64,000 nt of DNA from Halisarca cf. caerulea. Its lineage: Eukaryota; Porifera; Demospongiae; Chondrillida; Halisarcidae. The DNA lies in NCBI GenBank assembly GCA_963170055.1, contig CAUJGJ010000397.1:2606001-2670000 (forward strand), given 5' to 3'. The position numbers and the translations under genes were made by a program. The notes below the pieces were generated by a model. It worked only from the letters and a program-made list of their open reading frames with translations. It did not search any database and was not told the origin of the DNA. This document shows, piece after piece, positions 43,727 through 55,633 of this stretch (position 1 is its first letter; every line of letters starts with the position of its first letter).

Positions 43727-46395
43727 GCCACAAAACACGGGACATAACTCGAACGGTAGAAGGTACAAAGCTCCAGGAATCTTTCCCAGCGGTTTGGACT
43801 ATGAGGAACACGATGGCACTATTGCCGTTGCTCTGAGCTGAGATTTTTACCACCGTGATTTTCAAAGAAAATTTCCACCCGAACACCACTCTTCTTCTGA
43901 CTGCAGTCACATGCTGTCACGTGTATTACAGTTACGTTAGAATATGTCATCCTGCGGCTTACTAAAGGAGGGAAATTCGTATTCTCTAAGCTAACTGCCT
44001 TTGAGCACGTCGCGTTCTGCAAAGCACAAGGATCTCCTGTAAGCTCCAAAGAACAATTGTAGTTACACAAATAACGAGTCACGGTGAGTTGGTAACACCA
44101 ATCTTTATTTAAAATACAAAATAATAGTATTATGTGATAATATGGTCATATTAAAACCAGGCAAGTCTCTTTGAATGGTTGCAGCATACTATTCTCATTG
44201 CAGTTAGCAATGCCTAGAGGCACTCCCTTCAGTCTTCTTCTGAACTGTGCGTATGCCCGTACAGCAGTGTACGAGCTGTTTGGAAAGCCTCCAGCTGCAC
44301 CTAAAAAGAAACATAAAGGTGATCAACAAAAGGGAGACAACCCTGGTATGTCAACTCAAACATACTCTTCATGCAATGAAGGTAAGAACCACAAAGCCAC
44401 AAAACACGGGACATAACTCGAACGGTAGAAGGTACAAAGCTCCAGGAATCTTTCCCAGCGGTTTGGACTATGAGGAACACGATGGCACTATTGCCGTTGC
44501 TCTGAGCTGAGATTTTTACCACCGTGATTTTCAAAGAAAATTTCCACCCGAACACCACTCTTCTTCTGACTGCAGTCACATGCTGTCACGTGTATTACAG
44601 TTACGTTAGAATATGTCATCCTGCGGCTTACTAAAGGAGGGAAATTCGTATTCTCTAAGCTAACTGCCTTTGAGCACGTCGCGTTCTGCGAAGCACAAGG
44701 ATCTCCTGTAAGCTTCAAAGAACAATTGTAGTTACACAAATAACGAGTCACGGTGAGTTGGTAACACCAATCTTTATTTAAAATACAAAATAATAGTATT
44801 ATGTGATAATATGGTCATATTAAAACCAGGCAAGTCTCTTTGAATGGTTGCAGCATACTATTCTCATTGCAGTTAGCAATGCCTAGAGGCACTCCCTTCA
44901 GTCTTCTTCTGAACTGTGCGTATGCCCGTACAGCAGTGTACGAGCTGTTTGGAAAGCCTCCAGCTGCACCTAAAAAGAAACATAAAGGTGATCAACAAAA
45001 GGGAGACAACCCTGGTATGTCAACTCAAACATACTCTTCATGCAATGAAGGTAAGAACCACAAAGCCACAAAACACGGGACATAACTCGAACGGTAGAAG
45101 GTACAAAGCTCCAGGAATCTTTCCCAGCGGTTTGGACTATGAGGAACACGATGGCACTATTGCCGTTGCTCTGAGCTGAGATTTTTACCACCGTGATTTT
45201 CAAAGAAAATTTCCACCCGAACACCACTCTTCTTCTGACTGCAGTCACATGCTGTCACGTGTATTACAGTTACGTTAGAATATGTCATCCTGCGGCTTAC
45301 TAAAGGAGGGAAATTCGTATTCTCTAAGCTAACTGCCTTTGAGCACGTCGCGTTCTGCGAAGCACAAGGATCTCCTGTAAGCTTCAAAGAACAATTGTAG
45401 TTACACAAATAACGAGTCACGGTGAGTTGGTAACACCAATCTTTATTTAAAATACAAAATAATAGTATTATGTGATAATATGGTCATATTAAAACCAGGC
45501 AAGTCTCTTTGAATGGTTGCAGCATACTATTCTCATTGCAGTTAGCAATGCCTAGAGGCACTCCCTTCAGTCTTCTTCTGAACTGTGCGTATGCCCGTAC
45601 AGCAGTGTACGAGCTGTTTGGAAAGCCTCCAGCTGCACCTAAAAAGAAACATAAAGGTGATCAACAAAAGGGAGACAACCCTGGTATGTCAACTCAAACA
45701 TACTCTTCATGCAATGAAGGTAAGAACCACAAAGCCACAAAACACGGGACATAACTCGAACGGTAGAAGGTACAAAGCTCCAGGAATCTTTCCCAGCGGT
45801 TTGGACTATGAGGAACACGATGGCACTATTGCCGTTGCTCTGAGCTGAGATTTTTACCACCGTGATTTTCAAAGAAAATTTCCACCCGAACACCACTCTT
45901 CTTCTGACTGCAGTCACATGCTGTCACGTGTATTACAGTTACGTTAGAATATGTCATCCTGCGGCTTACTAAAGGAGGGAAATTCGTATTCTCTAAGCTA
46001 ACTGCCTTTGAGCACGTCGCGTTCTGCGAAGCACAAGGATCTCCTGTAAGCTCCAAAGAACAATTGTAGTTACACAAATAACGAGTCACGGTGAGTTGGT
46101 AACACCAATCTTTATTTAAAATACAAAATAATAGTATTATGTGATAATATGGTCATATTAAAACCAGGCAAGTCTCTTTGAATGGTTGCAGCATACTATT
46201 CTCATTGCAGTTAGCAATGCCTAGAGGCACTCCCTTCAGTCTTCTTCTGAACTGTGCGTATGCCCGTACAGCAGTGTACGAGCTGTTTGGAAAGCCTCCA
46301 GCTGCACCTAAAAAGAAACATAAAGGTGATCAACAAAAGGGAGACAACCCTGGTATGTCAACTCAAACATACTCTTCATGCAATGAAGGTAAGAA
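43727..46395 (+). repeat. Tandem array, 669-bp unit, four copies
   Basis: Units begin at 43727, 44396, 45065 and 45734 (GCCACAAAACACGGGACATA) and differ by only a few substitutions (for example AGCTCCAAAG versus AGCTTCAAAG). Each contains an upstream region, an acceptor (TTCTCATTGCAG) and an exon starting MPRGTPFSLLLNCAYARTAV and ending CNEG at GTAAGAA. The last unit runs into the rest of the SAP-motif gene; the first three do not. Confidence 0.95.
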
Positions 46396-49300
46396 GTCAG
46401 GTGAGTCACAAAAAAAAGAAGTGAAAGATGGAAGTATTTCCATGCCACAAAACATACACAAGGAACAACTAGTTCATTTCCCAAACCAACAGCCTGTGCC
46501 TGAAGCTAGACAAGGGCAAAGTAGTGAAAGTATCACCACAACTGATGACTGTAGCACCCTTGGTAGTGACCAAAGTAGCAAAGGTGAGGATGCTATCCCT
46601 AAAAATGAAACAGTAAAAGGGCACATAAAAGACCCTCTGCATGAATTTCAACAGAAGTTTGGGTCAATATGTAACCTGGCAAAAAGTCAATTTGAACGAA
46701 ATGATGAAAAATACCCATCAGCTTTTGAATCTAGTGTAAAATCAGTGCTAACAGCATTTTTGTCAAAATGGTACCCCCCAGAAGCCAGGAAAGATTACTT
46801 AGACACATTCTCATTGGAAAAATGGCAATCAATGGACAAAGCCACACAAAAAAGCCATTCGGTGTCTAACTGCATTGCATGTGCAGTACAGCATGCACAG
46901 TTACAGAGTTCCATACCACTAAAACCAGTGTTCATTGGGAAAAATGACGAAAATGTGTACGGACCATTCAACAAGTCCCAGAGAGAGAATTTGCCAGAAC
47001 TCATTTCAGCAAATTCAATGCCTTATGTATAGCATCCACTGGTAAACCATTCACTGAGGTAGCAGTAAACCACATAGGCCCCATGAAAAAGGTGGTTACT
47101 GACAGAATGAAACAGTGTACTGCTGAATGTAACAAGGCTTTGGCCGAGAATGCTGTAGTTCGTGTTCATGCTCAGGACATTAGTTTTTCCAAATACAACA
47201 ACCAACGACTTGCTACATTCTTCAATAAACCTGAAACTACTGCTTTACAAAAAAAAGCTAAAAAAAGACCAGCCTTGAAAGAAAGTGACTGCCAAAACAG
47301 TGCAGAGTTCCATGCCTTATGCCACAAACTTCAAAATTGGGATGAGAGTGAGAAATTTATTGGCAGACAAATAGCCAGTGAATTTCACATCAAGGGAACA
47401 GATGCTGGCCACAAAATCAAACTATTAGCCCTGGAACTTGAAGCAAACATACCTGGCCTACATATAGAGCCAAAATCAAAAAGAACTGTGAGAAAGTATG
47501 AAAACTCAGACATAAGCATGGCAGCTCCACCTACCTGCAAAAAGTTGAAGGCTGATAACTACAAATGTCATCAGTGTAGGTTCCCCATGCTGCCCCTTGC
47601 CTGTAACCTATTACAAAAATGGAGAGAAAAATGAAAAAAACTGCTATGGGGCGCAAATACTCACTGACAGAAATTCGCCAAAAGTTGGTAGACAAGCATA
47701 GGCACTTGATGCGATTACACAACAATGCTCAAATCAGTGAAATGAGTAAGGATGACATACTAGCACTAGTTGCAAAGGTTGCTCCCAGTGCTCTCCCAGA
47801 GTTTGAGTCTAAAGACTTACAATACATGCAAACCCTGTTGAGAGTGTGTCAGCGCAACAGGGCATTGTGGGTGTGGTCTGACCATTCTGTACTGTTGGGA
47901 TATGGTCTGGTACTGATTGTAGTAGGAGCAGTGTACGACCCACTAGTGTACCTTACTGACGATGAGGTAGCCAAATCCCACAAATCTACCATGAGTGTAC
48001 AGGAAATGGTAGAGCAGGGGGAGGTATACATAATGGCCCATTGTTCCTCATCGTCAGCTGATCAAGCTGGGCTTATTCCTGAAAGGGTTGCCTGCCTAGA
48101 TAGCCTGGCCGACCCCATTGTCATAGAGGATGGGCTAAGTATACACGACTCCCTACATTTTTTCAAGGGTGACAAGCAATCTGCCTGGTTTGAGGCTGGC
48201 ATACAGAGAGGGGGCACTATTGTTGCATTGCATGTGACTGTCATGTGAAAGATTTCACTGACTTCACAACTATGGTACAAAACTGTAGATTGAGAGGTCT
48301 GAGAGACATTCAGAACAAGGCTACATGTGGTTCATTTGGCAAAATTCCAAACAAAGTAAATAGCTTTGAATTACTCAGTCGTGACCAACTTAGGCAGGAA
48401 CTAGTGAGTAGGCAAATTTATGACTTCCCTCCAAACAACAAAAAAGCCATGACTTGACATCCTCAAGGACAACCTCTGTGGGGTCCAGAGGGTACCAGCT
48501 TTATTGCTGTTGAACCCCACAGCAGACCTTTGGGAAATGAATCTACTTAAATACACTGTTTTGTCATTTGAGCCCCTTCACGACTTGAAAGGTCACATAG
48601 CTAACCTATTAGGTCAACTCCCTACTGTAATCACCCAGCCAGTAGTGAAATCCAAGGTACAGGACTACCTGGACAATTTCAACAAAAAACCCAAGCTCTA
48701 TGGTTCAGACTACAGGGAAGCACTGATTCAGGTTATGCACATTATAGTAAACTGTAAGCTAAACTTGGATGACCCAGTATATGTACTCATTAGCACCTTG
48801 GTGAAAATTTCAGAGATTGTATATTCTAATGACAGCAGAAGAACCCCAAGGCAATGCCTACAGTTCTACAACTGTAGCTTTCTGCACCATGAACTCTATG
48901 TTGCTTTGTTTAACCCTAAAAAGGTTTCAATCTATTTCCATTCATTGCTGGTGCACGGCCCAGTTCAACATGAGCTTGTCTGTAGCCGGTCAGTCAACGC
49001 TGAAGCTGAAGAGAGGCTCTTCAAACAAGCTGGTAATGCAGCCAAAAACACCGATCACAAGATAGATGGGTTTGTAGAGGCACTACTAGTAAAGCTTCAA
49101 TGCAAGCAGTTGGATGCAAGCCCTGATTTAAATAATTGCCACAAACAGATCTCATCTGAAAACAGCCGAATTAGAAAGGCTGCACAGGCATTGCCACAGT
49201 ATAGACGTAATTGTTTCAGCAAGAGCTTTATACAGAACCACTTGACTGACTTTCAAAGCCACTTGCAAAGAATTGCACACTACCTGATCCATGGGGAAGG

Positions 49301-50275
49301 TATATGGTGGTGCAAAACTGACAGTGGTTCTATTAACTTCAGTGATAGCGACCTAGATCCAGAGTACCATACCGAGGGACCTAGTGTACTACACCACAGA
49401 GTTCAGTTGCAACCTTAAAAGATGTTTCTAGCCGAGCAGCACAATGCTGGCAGGAGATCTTGCATAACAAAATAAGTATTCCCATTAAAGTTGTCAGAAG
49501 GTATGATACCCAGGGATTAATACTAAATGCTACTGAAATAGATTCGGACAGTACTCAAAGTACCCATGACCTGCCCACTATAGACGCAAATGAGTCAGAA
49601 CTAATGGACACTACCCCACTGGTAGGGAATGATGTTGAGGTAGACTATCATTTGGGTGACTCTGTTTCCCTATCTACAGGTGAAGTGACGGTACCACCAG
49701 TAATCTCCACTCCACAGAAGGAGAGTGGTACAACCTACCCACCCAAACTGTCAGTACCTCCAACAACCTCTACTCCACAAAAGGAGAGTGGTACAACGTG
49801 CCTACTCCAAGTGTCTGTACCTCCAACAACCTCCACTCCACAGGAGTGTGGTACAACCTGCCTACTTGAGGACACCATCACTTCCACAGGAGTTACAGTG
49901 AATAGCAATGACGATGCAACAGCTATGGTAAACACACAAATCACTGAACCATATGAAAGCACAGAAGTTCTAAAGAGTGCCTTAGAAGATAGACAACACA
50001 CATTCCAGTCTAAACTGATGCAAGCATTGTTTAAAATGCTAGGATATTATCCTGAACTAGATGAATTGGACAAATTAAGGACAACTGGCAAGACCAGTTC
50101 GAATGAATACATGAGATTAAAACGCTTTTTCAGACAACAAATTGTGTTTGTTCGTACCAAATCACAGAGTAAAATGATTCATTTAGAGAAACTCAAACAA
50201 AGGAAGACAAGTGATTATGCGGAACTGTCAAAGGAATTAAAACATGCAACAGTGTTGTTAGCACACCTAGCTTAA
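46211..50275 (+). pseudogene. SAP-motif transposon-type gene, plus-strand copy
   Basis: The most complete copy, about 1300 codons. The N-terminal exon starts after CAG at 46210 (MPRGTPFSLLLNCAYARTAV) and runs open to about 46990, including HSVSNCIACAVQHAQ and SIPLKPVFIGKNDENVYGPF. Then, in changing frames: TGKPFTEVAVNHIGPMKK (47041), ALWVWSDHSVLLGYG (47865), GEVYIMAHCSSSSADQAGLI (48025), FFKGDKQSAWFEAG, a Cys cluster, the SAP-like LLSRDQLRQELVSRQIYDFP (48373), VLSFEPLHDLKGHIANLLGQ (48560), RTPRQCLQFYNCSFLHHELY and SVNAEAEERLFKQAGNAA (48990-49050), then a Thr/Pro repeat (49690-49860) and a basic coiled end (to 50275). Frame changes near 46995, 47615, 48235, 48455 and 49385. No catalytic triad is assigned. 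Function unknown; a DNA-binding, transposon-related protein is inferred. Confidence 0.65.
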
Positions 50276-50531
50276 TGAACGATGCTATGGTAGCAATGTT
50301 GAATGTTGCACAATAAGACCTGTAAATCACGTTGATTGTGATTTACATTGTGTCAGAATAGGGAGATCCACTTTATTGAATAAATCCGGGCAAAGATTGT
50401 GAATAATAATATACCTGCAACCATTGAAATTGTGTCCCTTCACTGAGTGCTGGTTACATGGTATGAATGCCTTGGGTATTGGGCTACAAGTCCCAACTTG
50501 AATAGTGGATCACAAAATCTGAATGTTTTTA
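50276..50531 (+). other. 3' flank of the SAP-motif gene
   Basis: Contains GTAAATCACGTTGATTGTGATTTAC, a short inverted repeat (50321-50345), and an AATAAA-like signal near 50381 (TTGAATAAATCC). No ORF. Confidence 0.45.
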
Positions 50532-50593
50532 GGGGCTGCCTGCGGCAGCCCCTATATTGTTTTCATTTGGACTTCCGGTGTGTAACGCTCGTC

Positions 50594-50650
<57 letters not shown>

Positions 50651-50905
50651 GGATTTGAAGAAAAGTCTTATAATAGAGAATTTATATAATAGTAATAGAG
50701 AAGTATGAATTTATACAGGAAGGAGTTATAGGAATTGTTTTGAAAACAATTGCCAAATATGGCAATTGTTTTCAAAACAATCGTTCAGTTACAATAAACA
50801 GTATGTTCTATGAATGTTCAGCTGTGCACTTACACTCCAATGCTTTACAAGTGATTCGAGTGCGTGGGGCGGCAGCCCCCACGAGTTTTTAACTCAAGTT
50901 ACTTG
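50532..50905 (+). mobile_element. H element, subfamily B, copy 1
   Basis: 5' hairpin with arms GGGGCTGC and GCAGCCCC (50532-50552), TATATTGTTTTCATTTGG, ACTTCCGGTGTGTAACG, (AT)n (50598-50645), a 48-bp perfect palindrome (50734-50781, loop AAATAT), and the 3' palindrome 50848-50905 with GGGGCGGCAGCCCC in its loop. Preceded by GTTTTTA, followed by TTTTTTA. Non-coding. Confidence 0.85.
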
Positions 50906-51390
50906 TTTTTTAAAACCAACATTTTACTAAGACCTCCCCAACATTTCTTGTCAGTGTTGTACTGAACTTCACTTCTGAATCAGAATATGAATCTCATTCC
51001 TTAGCATATACACTAATTCATTGGCTGATCACCCCCTGCATGGCTCCTTAAATAATTCTGATCAAAGTATGTATCCCAAGCAGCTCACTTAACAAACAAT
51101 AACCTATGTATGTAGCTGCATGTAAGCACCTCCCCTAGTGTTCAGTATTATATGCACCAACAGTTACCGTTACAGCATAAATTTTCAATCTAAGGGGGAA
51201 TGACATCAGATTCTCTATAAGTGGGCATTTTCCTATTATAAATGAAATACAGTATTGCCAAATATAGTGTACGCACACAAGAAATAATAAAGTAAGATAA
51301 GAGTGTACCATACTTCTACGTACATATGCCACTTTTATATGGACCATTTTACATGACACTGTCTGAAATCTCTTCTTATGTAATTTTTAC
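50906..51390. other. AT-rich spacer
   Basis: No gene or repeat recognised. Confidence 0.4.
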
Positions 51391-51542
51391 AGGTAAATAA
51401 AGTGATACGTACAGTTGAGTGGATATGTACAAGAACGAAATCAACATATTCACATCAAGGTACATATCATCTTCTAAAAGGTATGGATTTCTGCCCAAAC
51501 GTTTATCATAAGCTCATAGTGCGAGTACATTTAAGACTTGCG
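51391..51542 (+). CDS. Possible exon, unrecognised
   Basis: Open between an acceptor (TTTTTACAG) and a good donor (CGGTGAGT). It encodes VNKVIRTVEWICTRTKSTYS and ends VHLRLA. It may be an upstream exon of the CCCH gene 1 kb to the right. 51560-51765 is also open but lacks clear splice sites. No domain recognised. Confidence 0.3.
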
Positions 51543-51967
51543 GTGAGTGCAAGATATAGCCATGAAAATGCCATGCTGGCCTAATGTTAGCATTTTAGAA
51601 ACCTTCTCAAATTTGTTGAAGGAAAGCATGCTGAGGAAGGAGAATTTCGCTCCACTCTTTGACAAACAACAGCTACACATTGAGGATGCTTCTATGTATG
51701 GGGCCACCATTTTTATGACTTGTTATGTAATAGTTGTATCCTGCCTTGGTGTGCTACAGCAGCCATAAAGTGCTAATTAATTGACCACGGCCATCTTACA
51801 TCTAAAATTATGGGTGCAATTCAGCAAACGTCAACTTAAACATAATTTCTTGTACTGTATGTCAGGGATTCCTCTTAAGAACAATGTCTACAGCACATCA
51901 AAACCCCAGGATTCCGTAAATTTAACAATTGTTCCGAGATACTGACTGTTTCTCTATCTCTAAACTA

Positions 51968-52200
51968 CAGTAGTACCTCTTTTGGGAGACCACCTTTTGG
52001 GACCTGTAAAAGGTGGTCTTTAATGAAAGACCAACCCTTCTGTAAGATCAGCTCTACTGGTCACAAATGTATATGTGCCTCTTGGTGGTTTCTGTAAGGG
52101 GGGAGATTAGAATGGGAAATATAATACATTTGTGACCAGCAGAGCTGGTCTTACAAAAGAGGTGGTCTTTCATGAGAGTGACCTCTCAAAGATGCACACT
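51968..52200. mobile_element. MITE-like foldback, about 230 bp
   Basis: It begins CAGTAGTACCTCTTTTGGGA; GTAAGATCAGCTCTACTGGT (about 52041) pairs with ACCAGCAGAGCTGGTCTTAC, and GGTGGTCTTTAATGAAAGACC is matched by GGTGGTCTTTCATGAGAGTGACC at the right end. Ends of the CAGT-type are common in mariner/pogo-derived MITEs. Confidence 0.55.
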
Positions 52201-52580
52201 ACCCATTTGATGGACCTTGATTCGAACATAACATATGTACTTGCATGCAAAACTTTAAACTTGCAACAGTCATAATACAGGTCACATAATGTCATGCAGT
52301 CATGGAAGTAACTAGGTTTCAGCAATGTAGGTATGTCAGGTTGTCAGGGCACATAAACACTGACTGGCGCCAGCATTTTGGGATGCTATGGTACTGCTTA
52401 CTGTTTCAAGTGATGTTGTTGACTGTTCCAAGTGACCCAGTGACTAGTGACAACCAATTCCAGAGAAAGCGCAGGCTGCCACAACAATAACGACCCAGTG
52501 TACTTCAGAATCAGCATTTCTAAATGCTACAAACAGAGTGGTAACGAGAAGATTATAGTAGGTATTTGCAGTGAGACATT

Positions 52581-53574
52581 ATGCCAAAGTCAGTAACCAT
52601 CAATAACTATGTCTCAGACTCCAAGCAACAGCCCAACAGTGAGTCATGTTTAAAATTGGTGCAAATACTTGTACAATGGTTCATTGTGCAAAATTCCTTC
52701 TGTCCAGGTAACCAGCAAAGAAAAAAAAACAAGCACAAAACAAAACTGTGCAGATATTTTGGCACACGACAGGGGTGCAAAAAGGGCATCAAATGTACCT
52801 TTCTGCACTTGCAGGAAACCGATTTAAAAGAAATGGTAAGTTAAAATTTACAGAAACAGTGATATGTATTGTCACAATGGTAATGTTACAGCAACTGCTG
52901 TGACTGTGAGAAATGGGCAATATTACACTCCTATCATGGTGGGAGATGGGCAATGTTTTGAATGCCTACCAGAAGCTAAGACAATAAAGTGGGGACTAAA
53001 CCACCTAATGCTGAATTAGAAATTTAAAGTTTATCATTCAAAAACACTTTCAACTGGGTTAGGGTTGGGGTTAGGATTTGGGTTAGGTATAATTATAGTT
53101 CTTATTCGCCTGTGTGATGGGACAAAGCAGCACACTTTATCTTAGAATACTAGGATCAGAAAACCTCACCCCACTTAACCATTATAACCTAACTCCTAGA
53201 CTAAGTACCTGTAAATGTGAATGCCGTTCATTTGTCAAATTAGCAAAAGCATTGGTATTTCATGTTGCACATGGCTTCAACTTGTTCATATTACATAGAT
53301 AAAAGCCTGCAAGGAAAAGGGCCAGTCTCAGAATACTGAGACTGCTGGGAGTAGCTGTAGAAACCCAGTGGACAACTCCAATATGGAAGAACAAAATGAT
53401 GGATACAAGGTAATTAAATCAAATACTGTACACGTACTTTAAAATTTAGAACTGATCAGTTAAATGAGTTTGGTTCTCGGTAATTTATGTATTTAGGCCC
53501 AAGATCACGAATTCATACAGCAGAAGATGAAGGATTTAGGTATTGCTGTTGAGGAACAGAAACGCATTAAGTAA
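52581..53574 (+). CDS. Small CCCH zinc-finger protein, three exons, 147 aa
   Basis: Exons 52581-52835, 53299-53409 and 53497-53574, all joined in phase 0 with GTAAGT/ATAG and GTAATT/TTTAG borders. The start is the ATG at 52581 (MPKSVTINNYVSDSKQQPNS); an upstream exon cannot be excluded. Residues 50-76 are very basic and then form a C3H finger, KLCRYFGTRQGCKKGIKCTF LH: C57-x8-C66-x5-C72-x3-H76, a class that binds RNA. The tail is charged and ends EEQKRIK. There is no frame break, unlike most genes here. It sits between the SAP-motif gene and the right end of the candidate 43341-54066 block on the same strand, so it may be a passenger. No closer family is recognised. Confidence 0.55.
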
Positions 53575-54243
53575 TAATGTATGCTCATGCATTTTTATTC
53601 TTATTTCTGTCTATTTATTACTTTAACAGTACTTTTACCTTTTAATTGCACCTACGCTTATTCGTTGACAATTATTATGTATTATTTTGTTTCATCATGA
53701 GTGAACCATGTATACTGAGATAACAGAATCAAGCACACGCACGTACTACCGATTCTGTAATCAGGCATGCAGTTACTCACCTCTGAGATGAGTCTGGAAC
53801 AGAATTTATGTCTCATGTATGAGATACAAAATAATACCGCGAATCAGATCCATAGAGTCTGCGCGTAAAATCTTCATGATTTCACGACACGTGGTCGTCC
53901 GTTATATGAATGCGCACGAGGTCCGCTCACGCAGGTATGACGTCATCATCAGAATCATGCAAAAGGCACATGACAAACACCCGCATCTCCTGCCATAATG
54001 AAATTCACTACCTGAAGCCGTATGATGTCTCGCTCTTAGCTGGATTCGGACATAACTTACCTGCGTGTATACTTCTCCAAAAATATGTCCGAACAAATCT
54101 GAAATTGTCTGACCCAAAATAATGATGCTAGGACATTTGTCCATCTGACACTTGCTCCTTATTTCTAACACTGTACATGCATACACATAGTGCATTTCAG
54201 TATGTTAACCATAGAAAATACATGCTAGTTAATTCTTTATTAC
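53575..54243. other. No gene recognised
   Basis: Contains a CpG-richer stretch (53800-54000) with TATGACGTCATCA (CRE-like) near 53937. TGGATTCGGACATAACTTAC at 54041-54060 is the inverted partner of 43341. Confidence 0.35.
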
Positions 54244-55214
54244 CATTTGCCTCTTCTCGTTTCTTCTTATATTGTGTGCAAACATGACATTTTGGCAAAT
54301 CTGTTGACCTGCAATGAACATCAAAGCAACAAGTGTTGCAGCTAATAGCAGACATTAAGTGAATTGTATGTTTGTTGTAATAACTGAGAATCTTTGTCCT
54401 GTCCACTATATGTACGTAAGGTAGGGGTCATATAAAACTTGACATTTCCTAATGTTATCACACCGTTGTGTAATGTGTTTACAGAGTTTCAGAATGTAAA
54501 TACGAATCGTGATTGAAGGAGAATTCTTTCGTTATAACGGATTGTAGATTGCTATTTCACAATACTAACGAATTTTTATTTAGCCCTTAGAATCTCTAAT
54601 TCGCCATTGGTCTGTAGTTCACTTCATAGCTAGGGTATACGCTTACCTGCAGTTTTGTCGTCTTATCCGTAATTAGTCCGTATTTTTGCCGTTATTAAAA
54701 GGTTATTGTTCCATAGTGTAATTACATTACGGGAAGTTTTTTGTGACCCCTACCGTATATACCACACATTTTCATGCACACATACGTATGCATGTATTTA
54801 CTATGGCTTTTGTTATACCTTGGGTATAATGCAGTTGGGGAATTCCTGTTCCCACATGTTGTAAAAAGCTGATACTTTGAGGATCTCACAGCTGGCAAGA
54901 CCTCTATCTATCATCTGAGTCCTCCTCTGATGGTAAACCATCAACTTTGTCAGTGTATAAGGCAGGTGAATAGAACCGCTGCAAGGCATGTGGTCCCCAA
55001 AGCAATCCACAAATCTCTTGAACCAACCATAGGCAACCGTGCGTTTGTGGCTAAGTGCTCGTCCATGCGGAATGGTACTGGTGATCTTGGATATCCCTTT
55101 CCTCTATAGTTACTCAACACACTTCATTCTATCTTCAGATATCTTCAAGATTCCTTGCATGGCCTTTCTACAAATTTTCATCCCTCGGACATGAAATTTG
55201 ATTTCCTCATTCTG
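54244..55214 (-). pseudogene. DUF7869-like gene, N-terminal exons
   Basis: An exon from about 55214 (acceptor ACTTTACAG) down to 54819 encodes NEEIKFHVRGMKICRKAMQG, two stops near 55108-55115, then KITSTIPHGRALSHKRTVAY, TLTKLMVYHQRRTQMIDRG and FYNMWEQEFPNCIIPK. Exon 54308-54244 encodes STDLPKCHVCTQYKKKREEA. These match the order of the N-terminal part of DUF7869-type proteins (cysteine-containing entry block, then a CxxC). The next exon in order is at 42552, 11.7 kb away, so the intron took up a large insertion. The intron 54309-54818 holds a MITE. Confidence 0.5.
54416..54757. mobile_element. MITE, 342 bp, GGTAGGGGTCA ends
   Basis: Left AAGGTAGGGGTCATATAAAA and right (inverted) ACGGTAGGGGTCACAAAAAA. 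Same group as 41779 and 55741. Lies in an intron of the DUF7869-like gene. Confidence 0.65.
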
Positions 55215-55249
55215 TAAAGTAACATTCTAAAGTTTAAGTCATGTTTTTA

Positions 55250-55593
55250 GGGGCTGCCTGCGGCAGCCCCTATATTGTTTTCATTTGGACTTCCGGTGTG
55301 TAACGCTCGTCCAATATATATATATATATATATAATATAGATTTGAAGAAAAGTCTTATAATAGAGAATTTATATAATAGTAATAGAGAAGTATGAATTT
55401 ATACAGAAATGAGTTATAGGAATTGTTTTGAAAACAATTGCCAAATATGGCAATTGTTTTCAAAACAATCGTCCAGTTACAATAAACAGTATGTTCAATG
55501 AATGTTCAGCTGTGCACTAACCCTTCAATGTTTTGCAAGTAATTCGAGTGTGTGGGGCGGCAGCCCCCACGAGTTTTTAACTCGAATTACTTG
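55250..55593 (+). mobile_element. H element, subfamily B, copy 2
   Basis: Nearly identical to the copy at 50532 apart from a shorter (AT)n (55315-55335). It has the same 5' hairpin (55250-55270), 48-bp palindrome (55422-55469) and 3' palindrome (55536-55593). The flanks GTTTTTA before and TTTTTTA after are also the same, so part of these may belong to the element. The high identity implies recent spread. Confidence 0.85.
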
Positions 55594-55633
55594 TTTTTTA
55601 TCTGGTCATATTGTCATTGTTATGGTCTGTGAA

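Noticed and set aside
43819..46089. Minus-strand frames of 87 and 92 codons repeated four times
   Set aside because: They are copies of the 669-bp array unit lying over its upstream region; no domain or splice support on that strand.
53055..53090. Telomere-like GGTTAGGG repeats
   Set aside because: Only three imperfect units, interior and without subtelomeric features.
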